64,000 bases of DNA, from positions 1 to 64,000 of the forward strand of contig CAZFOB010000005.1 in the NCBI GenBank assembly GCA_964520325.1, read 5' to 3'. This stretch comes from CAZFOB01 sp964520325. Its GTDB lineage: Bacteria > Actinomycetota > JAICYB01. A program made the translations under genes and the position numbers. Below the pieces are notes generated by a model. The model did not search any database and was not told the origin of the DNA. It was given only the letters and a program-made list of their open reading frames with translations. Below, one piece after another: positions 25,740 through 34,724 of this stretch. The stretch's first letter is position 1, and each line of letters opens with the position of its first letter.

Positions 25740-26143
25740 CCGACCTCGAACGGGACGCTCGCGAGCACGCGCGGGTTGAAGGGTCCGTGGTCCTTCGCGA
25801 CGAACTCGGCGGTGAGCAGGTGCGTGCCCCTCTTCTTCGGAACCGCCAGCTTGTCGTTGAGACCGAAGGTCTGACTCTGGATCTTGCCGTCGATGAGTAC
25901 GTGGACGTGCCCCTCAGTCGGCGTGAGGTCCCGGCTCACCTGGTCCACGATCTTCCCGCCGTCGAGCTTGATGCCGACTTCAAACGTCTTGCCGGTCACG
26001 AGCTCGCCCGCGTCGGGCTCCCCGATCGCGATCGAGGCCGACGATCGTGGCCGCTCGTCGGCTACCGGTACGTCGCTCTCGGCACATGCAGACAGAGACA
26101 GGAGGAACAGGACCGGCAAGAACACTCGAACAACTCGCATCAT
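25736..26143 (-). CDS. Putative lipoprotein with His-containing beta domain
   Basis: About 135 residues. The signal peptide ends in a lipobox (LSLSAC), so the mature protein should be membrane-anchored. The rest is a small beta domain with GHVHVLIDGK and KKRGTHLLTAEFVAKDHGPFNP; spaced His residues could bind metal. The ATG at 26143 follows GGAGGTGATCAG and overlaps the CopCD stop by 4 bases. Coupling to CopC-CopD suggests a copper-related role, which is an inference. Confidence 0.7.
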   Translation of the reverse strand: MMRVVRVFLPVLFLLSLSACAESDVPVADERPRSSASIAIGEPDAGELVTGKTFEVGIKLDGGKIVDQVSRDLTPTEGHVHVLIDGKIQSQTFGLNDKLAVPKKRGTHLLTAEFVAKDHGPFNPRVLASVPFEVG

Positions 26144-28059
26144 CTGATCACCTCCTCGAAGCATGTACTCATACGATCACCATCCTTTGTATCGCCGGCC
26201 TTGGCATCGCCGGCGAAATCGAACAGCCACTCACCGGCTCGGAGCCTTCCGCCGGCAACGAAGTGCCCGGCCGTCAAGCGCTCGACATCGAGATCGACGA
26301 CTCGCTCGCCGAGCTGGCCATCGATCCGCGCGTCCTTGGACATCGGGAACTCGACACCTTCTGCGTCGAAGAACGTGAAGTGCACCTCGTTGTGTCCCTC
26401 GCGCGCGGGGTCGACGTACATCTGCACCGTGCGTCCCCCGCCGATCTCGACGGTGTGCAGAAGCAGATCCCCCGCGACGGTCGTCGTCGGCGCCGGACAA
26501 CGCGTGTGGAAGACGAGCGGGATCTCGACCGAGTCGGCTCCCCGGTCGATGAGCAGCACGGCTCGCCAGCGTCCGGGCGTCGCGATCGCACTCCCGCGCG
26601 TCTGGTACACATCACCGTCGCGCTCGAGCTCGATCGTCGTGGGTTCGACCTCGCCGTCCAGCGGCGAGAGCCTGATCCGGACTCGCTTCACCGACGACCC
26701 GCGCCGCACATCGACTTCCACGGTGAACGTGTTGACACCGGCCTGGCTCGGCGAGATCTCGAGGGTGGCCTCGACCGAGCGCGCGAAGTCGGAGCCTTCC
26801 ACCACGACACTTCTGCGTTCGACCGCGAGCGACTTCGACGGCACGAGACTCGCCAGCAGTCCGGCGAGCACGAGCACCGCAAGCATCACCGTGAGCTCCA
26901 CACGCGCCGCCCGTCGCAGGCGCGACGGATCGGCTTCGACTGCGCGGACGCTGCGATAGCGTTGGTAGGCACCGATGGCAGCAAGCACGCCGATGCCGGC
27001 GAGCTTGCCGAGCACGGCGCGCCCGTATCCGGTCGAGAGCAGCGCACCCCACGAGCCGACCTCCTGCATGGCGCGGGCCGTTCCCGTGGCCGCGACGACG
27101 AGGAGCGCGAAGCCCGCGACGTTCGAGTACCGCCGCACGGTCACTACTCGCGTCTGCGGATCGACCCCCTTGATCGCAACGAGCAGCGCGCACAGTCCAC
27201 CGACCCAGATCCCGGCGGCGGCGAAGTGCACGAAGTGCGTGGCGACGCGGAGCCACACGATGCCCCCGGCCGCCGCATGGCCGGCCGTGCCGTGCAGGAA
27301 CATCGTGGCGCCTGCCGCCGCGGCGGTGAGGTCCCACGCGAAGCGCTTCGATGTCACAACGGCGGTCACGACGGCGGCCCCCGCGACAACGAGCCCGACC
27401 GTGCGGCCGGCGAGCGCCCGTCCGATCGGCGTCAAGAACAGCTCGGAGAACGCCACGCCGGCCGACGCCCTCTGTGCGAACGCCAGCACCAAGAGTCCGG
27501 CGAACGAAAGGGCGACACCCAAGAATGCGAGCCCCGTTGCGCGCGACGCCGGCGCCCTGATCAAGAACCCGAACACCACGGCCGCACCGAGAAGCACCAT
27601 CAACCCGATGTAGAGCAGCACGCGACCGGCCACTTCCCCCGGGACGACGACCGTGGCCAACGCCACCGGGAGCTCGGCGTCCTCGATCTCCGAAGGCGAC
27701 ACGCCGACCCCGAATGCGTACGCACCAACGGTGAGGTGACCGTCCACGCGCGAGACGACCTTCCAGCTCACGGTGTAGACGCCCTTGTCCAGAGGCTCGA
27801 CGGCGATACGCAGACCCCCGGCGACCGACGTCGCGTCCCCCTTGGTGTGTCGCGCGCCCAAGGTGTCGAGGACGTCGATGCTTGACAGCTTCGCGTCGGG
27901 CGCCTCGGTGAACGTCAGGGTAACGGCCGAGGGCGGCGAGCCGAGGCTCGCGCCCTCGGCGGGATCGGCGTCGGCCAACAGCGCGTGTGCGCCGGCGCGC
28001 GGCGCTGCAAGCAGCGCCATCGCGCCGGCACACACAACAACCACGAACAGTCGCCTCAC
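26140..28059 (-). CDS. CopC-CopD fusion with C-terminal beta domain
   Basis: 639 residues. A signal peptide ends at AGA, leaving His25 as the first mature residue of a CopC beta-barrel (HALLADADPAEGASL ... SWKVVSRVDGHLTVGAYAFGV). An N-terminal His is the classical Cu(II) ligand of CopC. Residues about 130-400 form about eight transmembrane helices of CopD, with HGTAGH and THFVHFAAAGIWVGG. After that comes an extracytoplasmic FixH/YtkA-like domain (about 420-610). It probably imports or handles copper at the membrane. Flanked by a secreted protein and a lipoprotein in one operon. Confidence 0.87.
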   Translation of the reverse strand: MRRLFVVVVCAGAMALLAAPRAGAHALLADADPAEGASLGSPPSAVTLTFTEAPDAKLSSIDVLDTLGARHTKGDATSVAGGLRIAVEPLDKGVYTVSWKVVSRVDGHLTVGAYAFGVGVSPSEIEDAELPVALATVVVPGEVAGRVLLYIGLMVLLGAAVVFGFLIRAPASRATGLAFLGVALSFAGLLVLAFAQRASAGVAFSELFLTPIGRALAGRTVGLVVAGAAVVTAVVTSKRFAWDLTAAAAGATMFLHGTAGHAAAGGIVWLRVATHFVHFAAAGIWVGGLCALLVAIKGVDPQTRVVTVRRYSNVAGFALLVVAATGTARAMQEVGSWGALLSTGYGRAVLGKLAGIGVLAAIGAYQRYRSVRAVEADPSRLRRAARVELTVMLAVLVLAGLLASLVPSKSLAVERRSVVVEGSDFARSVEATLEISPSQAGVNTFTVEVDVRRGSSVKRVRIRLSPLDGEVEPTTIELERDGDVYQTRGSAIATPGRWRAVLLIDRGADSVEIPLVFHTRCPAPTTTVAGDLLLHTVEIGGGRTVQMYVDPAREGHNEVHFTFFDAEGVEFPMSKDARIDGQLGERVVDLDVERLTAGHFVAGGRLRAGEWLFDFAGDAKAGDTKDGDRMSTCFEEVIR

Positions 28060-28062
28060 GAT

Positions 28063-28656
28063 CTAGCCGCTGCGTCTGCGGGTTCCGAGCACGATCGCTG
28101 CGGCACCCAGCACGATCCCGACGATGCCGAGAGTGCGCGGCAGGGCCGCAGCAGACCTCGCGTCCGCGATCTCGCCCTCGAGGGTGACGATGCGGTCGGT
28201 GAGCTCCGTCGTCGTCGGTGCCTCCTTGGGGAATGCGATCTCGGAGTTGCCTTGAACCTCGCTGAAGTCGTCCTTCGGGGAGGTGAAGGATTCGTCCAAC
28301 TTCTCGCCGTCGATGTCGCCGGTGAAGTGGAAGGTGTAACCGCCCGGAGCCGTCGGGATCAGATCGGCTCTGTACTCACCGGGCGAGTCGAACACCGTTC
28401 GCATCTCCAACGGCTCGGTCTTCGCCTCCCCGAGAGCGACTTCGACCTCGAGCGACTTCTCGGCTCCTTCGACGGGCTTGCCGTCGCGTTCGATGTTCAG
28501 CTGGACGGCGTTCGGCTCGCCGGCGAACGCCGGCTCGCTCGCCCAGCCGACCGTGAAGACCAGAGATCCGACGTCGCGGTGACCGTGCGCGAGCGCGGGC
28601 GATGCGAACGCACCGACGAACGCACCAACGAACGTGAACAACATCAAACGTTTCAT
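28063..28656 (-). CDS. Secreted, C-terminally anchored protein of the CopCD operon
   Basis: 197 residues: signal peptide (to about 23, SPALAHGH), a beta-sandwich domain (VGSLVFTVGWASEPAFAGEPNAVQLNI ... GYTFHFTGDIDG), a short helix (ELTDRIVTLEGEIADARSA) and a C-terminal transmembrane segment plus RRR. The mature N-terminus begins HGH, a possible Cu-binding site. Three bases separate it from the CopC-CopD gene. Function unknown beyond this context. Confidence 0.7.
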   Translation of the reverse strand: MKRLMLFTFVGAFVGAFASPALAHGHRDVGSLVFTVGWASEPAFAGEPNAVQLNIERDGKPVEGAEKSLEVEVALGEAKTEPLEMRTVFDSPGEYRADLIPTAPGGYTFHFTGDIDGEKLDESFTSPKDDFSEVQGNSEIAFPKEAPTTTELTDRIVTLEGEIADARSAAALPRTLGIVGIVLGAAAIVLGTRRRSG

Positions 28657-28687
28657 GGGAAGACTCCCTTAACTGAGTGAGTAGGTA

Positions 28688-29266
28688 TCAGGCAGCAGCC
28701 GCGACGGGAGGACCGCGGACACGATCGCGGACGGGCGAACGCGAGAACACTGCCAGGTCCGAGGAGACGACCACCCGCTCCTGTCCGCCGACGGCCTGGA
28801 CGACCGCGTCGTCCCGGATCCGCTCGCCGATCCGGCGCAGACCGGAGACGACAAGACCGAGGACGAGAGCGACGACCACCTGCGCGAGCAGGCCGATCGA
28901 CAGAAGCGCAAGTGACAGCGACGCCATCGACGCACCGGTTACGAGGCGCTCGACGATCTCGAGCGTGACGAACGCCGCGACTTGAAGCGCAACGAGCCGA
29001 GCAGCGACGCGGCCGTACCTCAGGTGTTTCCGGCGAGATCGGTGGAGCGCTCCCGCGGCGATCCCCGTCACGAGTGCGGCGATACCGAAGACCACGGCAA
29101 GCCAGGAGGCCGACGGGAGGTAGCCGTGGCCGGTGCCGGCCAGCGCGACCGTACGGTGATGGACGTCGGGGATGGCGATCGCGTAGCCGAGGGCGTGCCC
29201 GCCGATCAGTCCGGCCGCGCCGAGGCCGAGGATCGTCAGTGCGCGCAGGATCGATATGCGGCGCAT
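28688..29266 (-). CDS. Four-helix membrane protein, unknown
   Basis: 192 residues with four predicted transmembrane helices (about 8-30, 52-72, 90-110 and 115-140) and a soluble C-terminal tail. His residues face the first loop (DVHHRTVALAGTGHGYLP). It precedes the secreted CopCD-operon protein by 31 bases and follows the metal ATPase by 42. No family recognised; a metal-related role is suggested only by its neighbours. Confidence 0.55.
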   Translation of the reverse strand: MRRISILRALTILGLGAAGLIGGHALGYAIAIPDVHHRTVALAGTGHGYLPSASWLAVVFGIAALVTGIAAGALHRSRRKHLRYGRVAARLVALQVAAFVTLEIVERLVTGASMASLSLALLSIGLLAQVVVALVLGLVVSGLRRIGERIRDDAVVQAVGGQERVVVSSDLAVFSRSPVRDRVRGPPVAAAA

Positions 29267-29308
29267 GTCGAAAGTGTATTCGCGCCGTCGGGTCGCGCCG
29301 GACGGTGC

Positions 29309-31684
29309 CTAGAGCAGCGGGACGCGGCGCAGGCCTCCACCAAGTGGTTGGGAACGCAACAGCCGCAGACCATTGGCGACCACCATGAGCGTGGCACCCA
29401 CGTCGGCGAGAACGGCCATCCACAATGTGAGCAGGCCGGCGAGCGCGAGAACCGCCGCCACCACCTTCACTCCGAGGGAGAACGCGATGTTCTGGCGCAC
29501 CACTGCCGCCGTCCAGCGTGAGAGACCGATGAGTCCCGCCACTTTCCCGATGTCCTCGCCCATGAGCGCGACATCGGCCGTCTCGATCGCCGTCGGACTC
29601 CCCGCGCTGCCCATCGCGATCCCCAGCGAAGAGCGCGCCAGCGCCGGCGCATCGTTGACACCATCGCCCACCATGGCCGTCGCGCCGAACTCAGCTTGCA
29701 ACTCTTCGAGCGCCGCGACCTTCTCTTCCGGCAACAGCTCCGGACGCACATCGTCGACGCCGGCCTCACGCATCACGCGCTGAGCGGCGGCGGCGTGATC
29801 ACCGGTAAGCAGAACAGTCCGCTTCACGCCAACACGCCCGAGAGCCGCAACGCCCTCCCGCGCTCCGGTGCGCACCGCATCGTCGATGCCGATCACACCC
29901 GCGAGCTGATCCTCACTTCCGACGACCACGACCGTGCGCCCCTCGCGCTCGAGCTCGCCGATCGCCTCGGCGGCTTCAGCGATCCGTGGATGCCCGCTGA
30001 AGGCAGCCGGCTTGCCGAGGCGCAACACAGACCCGTCGACCGTTCCCTCGACACCGGAGCCGCGCATGGCTTCGAACGCCTCGAGCCGGCCGGGCTCGAC
30101 GTTGTGGCGCTCGGCTTCCTCGACGATCGCTCGCGCAAGCGGGTGCTCCGACCCGGACTCGAGCGTCGCTGCGAGCCGGAGCAGCTGCGCGTCGGTGTGT
30201 GCACCCAAGGGCAAGATCTTCGTGACGCGCGGCCGCCCCGCCGTGAGCGTCCCCGTCTTGTCGAACGCGACCGCACGAACCGACGCGGCGGCCTCGAGAT
30301 ACGCGCCGCCCTTGACGAGAACACCGGCCGCCGACGCGCGCGCGAGCGCGGAGACGACCGCGACCGGAGTCGCGATGACGAGCGCACACGGGCACGCGAG
30401 TATCAAGAACGCGAGCCCGCGATAGAGCCAGTCGGCGAAGGACCCGAAGCCGAACAGCGCGGGAAAAACCGCCGTCGCCAAGGCCACACCCATCACGATC
30501 GGCGTGTACACACGGGCGAAGCGGTCGACCCATCGCTCAGCCGGAGAGCGCTGCGCCTGCGCTTCCGCGACGGCGCGGCCGATGCGAGCGAGGGTGCTGT
30601 CTCCCGGCGCCCGATCGACGCGGATCTCGAGCCGGCCTTCGCCGTTGAACGTCCCGGCGAAGACCTCGTCCCCAACTGTCTTATCGACCGGGATCGCCTC
30701 ACCGGTGATCGGCGCCTGGTCGACGGCACCAGAACCCGCGACGACCACTCCATCCGCCGAGATCCGCTCACCCGGACGTACCACGACGACATCACTCACC
30801 ACCAGATCAGAGGCCGGAACCTCCACCTCGTCGGTACCGCGCAGCACTCTCGCGCTTTCCGGAGCGAGAGCGAGCAGCTCCGAGAGTGACCGCCGGGATC
30901 GAGCGACCGCGTACCGCTCGAGGTCTGATCCGATGGAGAACAGCACGACGACGAGCGCTGCCTCGAGCCACGCTCCGATGGCGCCGGCGCCGATCACGGC
31001 GATCGTCATCAGGATGTTGATGTCGGGGCGCCGGGTGGCGCGCAACGCCGCGACACCCGACCGGGCGACCGTCCATCCGCCGGCGACGACGGCGATGACG
31101 TACAACGCTCGCGCGATCGCATCGGCCCCGTAGGCCGAAGCGGCGACGGCCGTGAGCATCGCAACGACGGCTGCACCGGTCTGCACCTCGCGCTTGCGGC
31201 GCGCCAAGAAGCCACGTGGTTCGGCCTCAACTCCCGTCTCATCTTTGATCGGGATGCGATAGCCGAGAGCAGACACCTGGTTGCGGAGTCGCTCGAGAAA
31301 ATCGGGAGCAGCAACGTCGTACTCGACACGCATCCGCGCCGCCGCGAAGTTCACCGAGCACGCGGTCGCGCCGTCCATACGCAAGGCTGCGCGCTCGATC
31401 GTTTGCGCGCAGTCGTAGCAGTCCATCCCTTCGACGCGCAGGATCTCGTGGTGGTAGCGGCGGGCCAGCGTTGCCCCCACGGTGTCGGCCGCCTGCGTCA
31501 CGCACGAGAGCGAACAGTGCTCGGGGTCGTAGGCAACGCGGACGGCGCTCGTACCGACGGGCTCGACGGCAACAACACCCCGGTGCCGGCTGAGCTCGGT
31601 GAAGAGGCGTCCCGCGCAACTCTCACAGTCGTCGCCGGCTGCGAGGTGGACCGGGATCTCCGCGGTCTGTGTCGGTGGAGTCAT
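29309..31684 (-). CDS. Heavy-metal P1B-type ATPase, Zn/Cd/Pb class
   Basis: 791 residues. Two N-terminal metal-binding domains each have Cys-x2-Cys (20/23 and 89/92). The core has TGE (327-329), CPC in the membrane (431-433), phosphorylation site DKTGT (Asp475), and GDGVNDAPAL. The last two helices read GVKVVAAVLALAGLLTLWMAVLADVGATLMV, keeping the Lys and Asp typical of ZntA-like Zn/Cd/Pb exporters. That argues against a Cu(I) pump. The start overlaps the ArsR regulator stop by 4 bases. Confidence 0.92.
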   Translation of the reverse strand: MTPPTQTAEIPVHLAAGDDCESCAGRLFTELSRHRGVVAVEPVGTSAVRVAYDPEHCSLSCVTQAADTVGATLARRYHHEILRVEGMDCYDCAQTIERAALRMDGATACSVNFAAARMRVEYDVAAPDFLERLRNQVSALGYRIPIKDETGVEAEPRGFLARRKREVQTGAAVVAMLTAVAASAYGADAIARALYVIAVVAGGWTVARSGVAALRATRRPDINILMTIAVIGAGAIGAWLEAALVVVLFSIGSDLERYAVARSRRSLSELLALAPESARVLRGTDEVEVPASDLVVSDVVVVRPGERISADGVVVAGSGAVDQAPITGEAIPVDKTVGDEVFAGTFNGEGRLEIRVDRAPGDSTLARIGRAVAEAQAQRSPAERWVDRFARVYTPIVMGVALATAVFPALFGFGSFADWLYRGLAFLILACPCALVIATPVAVVSALARASAAGVLVKGGAYLEAAASVRAVAFDKTGTLTAGRPRVTKILPLGAHTDAQLLRLAATLESGSEHPLARAIVEEAERHNVEPGRLEAFEAMRGSGVEGTVDGSVLRLGKPAAFSGHPRIAEAAEAIGELEREGRTVVVVGSEDQLAGVIGIDDAVRTGAREGVAALGRVGVKRTVLLTGDHAAAAQRVMREAGVDDVRPELLPEEKVAALEELQAEFGATAMVGDGVNDAPALARSSLGIAMGSAGSPTAIETADVALMGEDIGKVAGLIGLSRWTAAVVRQNIAFSLGVKVVAAVLALAGLLTLWMAVLADVGATLMVVANGLRLLRSQPLGGGLRRVPLL

Positions 31685-32058
31685 TCGGCCGTGTGCCGGA
31701 CGTGCTCGGCCGACAGATCGAGCAGGAGTCGGACGTGCGCATCGTGCAGGCTGTAGTACACGGTGCGCCCGGCGCGGCGGTTGCGGACGATCCCGGCTGT
31801 GCGCAGAAGCCGCAACGCGTGAGACACCGACGTCTCGGGCATGTCGATGGTCGCGGCAAGATCGCAGACACAGAGCTCACCCGCCTCGAGGAGCGCATAG
31901 AGAAGCCGCACGCGCCCGGGGTCGCCGAGGAGCCGGAACTGGTCGGCCAATTGCTGGGCCTCGGTCTGCGGCAACAATCGTTCGCGCGCCGCCTGCACGC
32001 GCTCGGGATCGATCGCTCGCACCGGGCAGGCGTCGAGGCCGACGATGTTCTCGGTCAT
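31681..32058 (-). CDS. ArsR/SmtB-family metal-sensing repressor
   Basis: 125 residues. The winged HTH is VCDLAATIDMPETSVSHALRLLRTAGIV. Two metal-site signatures coexist: ELCVCDL in helix 3 (Cys63, Cys65; CadC/CmtR-like) and D-x-H-x10-H-x2-H in the last helix (Asp106, His108, His119, His122; the alpha5 site of CzrA/NmtR). It should repress the adjacent Zn/Cd ATPase until metal binds. A matching 12-2-12 operator lies 15 bases upstream of its start. Confidence 0.92.
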   Translation of the reverse strand: MTENIVGLDACPVRAIDPERVQAARERLLPQTEAQQLADQFRLLGDPGRVRLLYALLEAGELCVCDLAATIDMPETSVSHALRLLRTAGIVRNRRAGRTVYYSLHDAHVRLLLDLSAEHVRHTAE

Positions 32059-32073
32059 CTCGCTCCTTCCAAG

Positions 32074-32099
32074 ATTATCTGAATATCTGTTCAGATATT
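32074..32099. promoter_or_regulatory. ArsR/SmtB 12-2-12 operator
   Basis: ATTATCTGAATA, then TC, then TGTTCAGATATT: the two 12-base arms match at 10 of 12 positions. An inner perfect repeat AATATCTG-TT-CAGATATT also exists. The arms contain the TGAAYA half-sites of the classical SmtB/CadC operator. It lies between the ArsR start (32058) and the rightward DUF3105 gene, so it may control both. Confidence 0.82.
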
Positions 32100-32152
32100 A
32101 GGACTGACATGTGCCTTGGTCAAGGTGAGAGCCTCGTATCCTTCGCTCAGTC

Positions 32153-32725
32153 ATGGCTCTCCGTCACGCGGCTCAAGCTCGAAGGCGACCTCGCTCATTC
32201 GTTCTCACGGTCGGGATCGTGCTCGCCACGGCCGGTGCGGTGAACTTTTTCGGATGCTCCCAACAACAGGACGTCGAGACCGTCGCGCCACCGAAAGGCG
32301 TCCGCACATTCGACGTCGAGGGTGGCCACTCCGATCTCCCGGTCGAGTACGACGTCACCCCGCCGGTTGGGGGGAAGCACGACCCGCTGCCACAGACGTG
32401 CGCGTTCTACGCCGAGCCCGTACGCAGTGAGCACGCCGTCCATTCCTTGGAGCATGGCGCCGTCTGGATCACGTACCGTCGAGGCCTCGCCGACGACCAG
32501 ATCGACATCTTGCGCGGGCTGGCGGAGACCAGCGCGAAGGTCTTGGTCAGCGAATGGCGAGGTGACCTGCCCGCGACGGTCGTCGCCTCAGCTTGGGGCC
32601 GCCAGCTCCGCCTTCGGTCGGCCAGAGATGATCGCCTCGTGAGATTCATCGACGTATTCCAAAGCGCCACAACAGCGCCCGAACCGGCAGCCCGATGCGG
32701 AGGCGTTGGCCAGCCCCTCGCGTGA
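32153..32725 (+). CDS. DUF3105 family protein
   Basis: 190 residues. A basic N-terminus and one transmembrane segment (FVLTVGIVLATAGAVNFFG) anchor an exported domain. The family signature is SEHAVHSLEHGAVWITYRRGL (about 89-110), with PPVGGKHDP before it. Conserved His residues suggest metal binding, but the family's function is not known to me. It is divergent from the metal-ATPase regulator and may share its operator. It ends 20 bases before the riboswitch promoter. Confidence 0.8.
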   Translation: MALRHAAQARRRPRSFVLTVGIVLATAGAVNFFGCSQQQDVETVAPPKGVRTFDVEGGHSDLPVEYDVTPPVGGKHDPLPQTCAFYAEPVRSEHAVHSLEHGAVWITYRRGLADDQIDILRGLAETSAKVLVSEWRGDLPATVVASAWGRQLRLRSARDDRLVRFIDVFQSATTAPEPAARCGGVGQPLA

Positions 32726-32745
32726 ACGTTTACCAACGGATCGCG

Positions 32746-32775
32746 TTGACACTCCCGACCGGACGGCCGTAGGTT
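32746..32775 (+). promoter_or_regulatory. Promoter of the cobalamin-controlled operon
   Basis: TTGACA at 32746-32751 and TAGGTT at 32770-32775, separated by 18 bases. The -35 hexamer is perfect; the -10 keeps the TA...T frame. Transcription would start near 32782, just before the riboswitch. Prediction only. Confidence 0.5.
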
Positions 32776-32784
32776 CCTGGCATA

Positions 32785-32940
32785 GAGCAAACGTGAGGGT
32801 GCCCCCAAGGCCCGGATGCCCGGGGCAGAAGCAGCGAAGCCGGTTGGAGTCCGGCGCTGACCCGCAACTGTGAGCGATCCGGCGAACCGTCCATCCAGGG
32901 CGGCGCCGAGTTCGTGAGCCAGGACGCCTCGCCGTCACGT
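32785..32940 (+). promoter_or_regulatory. Cobalamin riboswitch
   Basis: The conserved core is recognisable: GAAGCCGG TTGGAGTCCGG, then GCTGACCCGCAACTGTGAGCG (32857-32876), followed by the 3' part GAGCCAGGACGCCT (32916-32929). These correspond to the GGTG-TCC hairpin, the CCCGCxACTG B12-box and the xxCAGGAxxCC element of the class. An upstream GGTGCCCCCAAGG...CCCGGGGCAG stem supplies the P3-P6 region. The downstream ribosome site (AAAGAGGAGGTGG, 32961-32973) lies within reach of the regulatory stem, so translational control is likely. I see no U-rich terminator. Confidence 0.88.
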
Positions 32941-32979
32941 TGCTCCGGTCTCCTTCGAGGAAAGAGGAGGTGGAGCTGT

Positions 32980-33468
32980 ATGAAGCGAGTGTCGCTTCAC
33001 GTCTTGGTGGTCGCCATGTCCATGGCACTGCTCGGGACCACGCTCGTCGCGCCCCAGGCGGACGCGCGTGGCCGCGGCAAGGCCGGTGTCGTCGTCGTCC
33101 ACGGCGACGGACGCGTTGTGACCGAGTGTGTACGTCTCGACCGTGCCACTATCTCTGGCTTGCAGCTGCTCGAGCGAACCGGCATCCCGTTCAGCGCTGC
33201 GCGGTTCGGCTTCGGTACGGCGATCTGCCGGCTCGACGGAGAAGGACCCGATACCACCGACTCGAGCGACTGCTTCTCGGATCCGCAAGACCGGTTCTGG
33301 GGCTACTGGACACAGGACAAGGGCGACGCGGGTCCGGTGTCCTCCGAGTTCGGCGCGGGTGATCGCAGGGTCAGGAGGCGCTCGATCGATTACTGGGTGT
33401 GGGACGCACTTCCGTCGGAGGCGCCGGCCACGCTCACGTTCGCCCAGGTCTGCGGGGCGGCGGCGTAG
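32980..33468 (+). CDS. Secreted transcobalamin beta-domain-like (DUF4430-type) protein
   Basis: 162 residues: signal peptide to about 29 (APQADA), then one small beta domain with no membrane anchor. Landmarks are TECVRLDRATISGLQLLERTGI (50-69), GFGTAICRLDGEG (77-89), CFSDPQDRFWGYW (98-110) and DYWVWD. Cys50, Cys83, Cys98 and Cys158 could form two disulfides. The pattern SGLxLLxxxG ... ICxLxGxG ... C..WGYW matches the DUF4430/transcobalamin C-terminal-like family as I know it. It is the first gene after a cobalamin riboswitch, which supports a corrinoid-related role. It also resembles 34721-35368 closely. Confidence 0.72.
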   Translation: MKRVSLHVLVVAMSMALLGTTLVAPQADARGRGKAGVVVVHGDGRVVTECVRLDRATISGLQLLERTGIPFSAARFGFGTAICRLDGEGPDTTDSSDCFSDPQDRFWGYWTQDKGDAGPVSSEFGAGDRRVRRRSIDYWVWDALPSEAPATLTFAQVCGAAA

Positions 33469-33473
33469 GACTC

Positions 33474-34724
33474 GTGCGTCGACCCATCGCGTTGCTGTTC
33501 GTCGTCGGTCTTGTGTCTGCGTCCGCCTCGTCTGCGGCCTCCTCTGCGGCTCTTGGCGACGACCGAACCATGAATGCGCAACGTGGCGCCGAGTGGCTGT
33601 CGCGCCAGCAACACAGCAACGGCGCATTCGAGAACCCCGACCAGGCCGCCGAGGAGACCGCGTCCATCGTTGTCGCCGTAGTCGCCGGCGGCGGCGAGCA
33701 GCCCGTCATCGAGAAGGCGCTCGGCTATCTCGCGGCCAACGGACGCGCTGCGAGTGTGCGCGGCGCGTACACCGGGCGCATCGTCGCGGCGATCGTCGCC
33801 GGGGGCGGCGATCCGAGCGATCATGGCGGTTTCGACTTCGTCGCGAAGTTGCGCTCGCAGCAACGCCCGGATGGCGCCTACGACGACAAGTTCTTCGGAC
33901 ACCTCGAGGCCGTCAACGGGCTCCTCGCCGCCAAGGCTGCAGTCCCGAGCGGAGCGTTGGCGTCGATCCGAGACAGTGAGTGCAGCGGAGGAGGGTTCGG
34001 AGACGACTATGGATGCCCGAACGGTGCCAACGTCGACAGCACCGCGCTGGCCGTCGATGCACTGATCGCGGCGAAGGAACGCGATGCGGTCGTCACGCGC
34101 GCGCGCAGCTACCTCCTCTCGGCCCAGCACGCAGACGGCGGATTCGGGTTCACCGAAGCAACCAGTTCCGACTCGACCGGCCTCGCGCTCTCGGCGATCG
34201 CGAGCCTGAAAGAGGACGCGCAAGCCACACCCTGGCGACAGAACGATGACGACGATCCGGTGAGCGCGTTGCTGCAGCTGCAGACCAAGAGCGGTGCATT
34301 CAGGTTCGTCGCGACGGGCAAGGCGAACGTACGGTCGACGTCCAACGCCGTCCCTGGTCTTGCCGGCGTCGCGTATCCGGTTCCCCGCCGCGCCGTTGCC
34401 GCCGCAACCCCCAAGCCCGCACGAAGCCCGAAACCCTCCGCGCCAGGTGACAGCGCCGGCGCTGGTCCGATCGCGCCGCCGGGTTCGCCAGTTCCGGGCC
34501 TCGTCGCCGGCAACGGCGAGGGTGCACCGCCAACGTCGGCGGCGACCACGCCGATGCCGTCGGCCTCGGCTCTCAGCCACCCCGCACCATTCGGTGGTGC
34601 GTCCGAAGAGAGCGCTGATGAAAGCGATGGTCTGCCGCGCGCCGTGGCCGCGACGCTGCTCGGGGCCGGGATCGTCGGTGCGGGCTACGGCGGGTTCAGG
34701 TGGCGGCGCAGCATACGACGATGA
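33474..34724 (+). CDS. Surface-anchored alpha/alpha-barrel (terpene cyclase/transcobalamin-like) protein
   Basis: 416 residues from GTG, 5 bases after the previous stop. After a signal peptide (to about 25) come repeated helical pairs with AEWLSRQQHSNGAFEN, VAKLRSQQRPDGAYDD, YLLSAQHADGGFGFTEATSSDSTGLALSAIA and LLQLQTKSGAFRF. Such QxxDGxF repeats mark the prenyltransferase/squalene cyclase alpha6/alpha6 barrel, the fold of the alpha domain of intrinsic factor and transcobalamin. The catalytic DxDD of cyclases is absent. A Pro/Ala-rich linker (about 315-390) leads to a C-terminal membrane anchor (AVAATLLGAGIVGAGYGGF-RWRR). Likely displayed on the cell surface. Confidence 0.72.
   Translation: MRRPIALLFVVGLVSASASSAASSAALGDDRTMNAQRGAEWLSRQQHSNGAFENPDQAAEETASIVVAVVAGGGEQPVIEKALGYLAANGRAASVRGAYTGRIVAAIVAGGGDPSDHGGFDFVAKLRSQQRPDGAYDDKFFGHLEAVNGLLAAKAAVPSGALASIRDSECSGGGFGDDYGCPNGANVDSTALAVDALIAAKERDAVVTRARSYLLSAQHADGGFGFTEATSSDSTGLALSAIASLKEDAQATPWRQNDDDDPVSALLQLQTKSGAFRFVATGKANVRSTSNAVPGLAGVAYPVPRRAVAAATPKPARSPKPSAPGDSAGAGPIAPPGSPVPGLVAGNGEGAPPTSAATTPMPSASALSHPAPFGGASEESADESDGLPRAVAATLLGAGIVGAGYGGFRWRRSIRR

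Noticed and set aside
28653..29423. A long leftward frame overlapping the four-helix membrane protein.
   Set aside because: Its product is an Arg/Pro/Gly-rich low-complexity chain, whereas 28688-29266 gives clean transmembrane helices.
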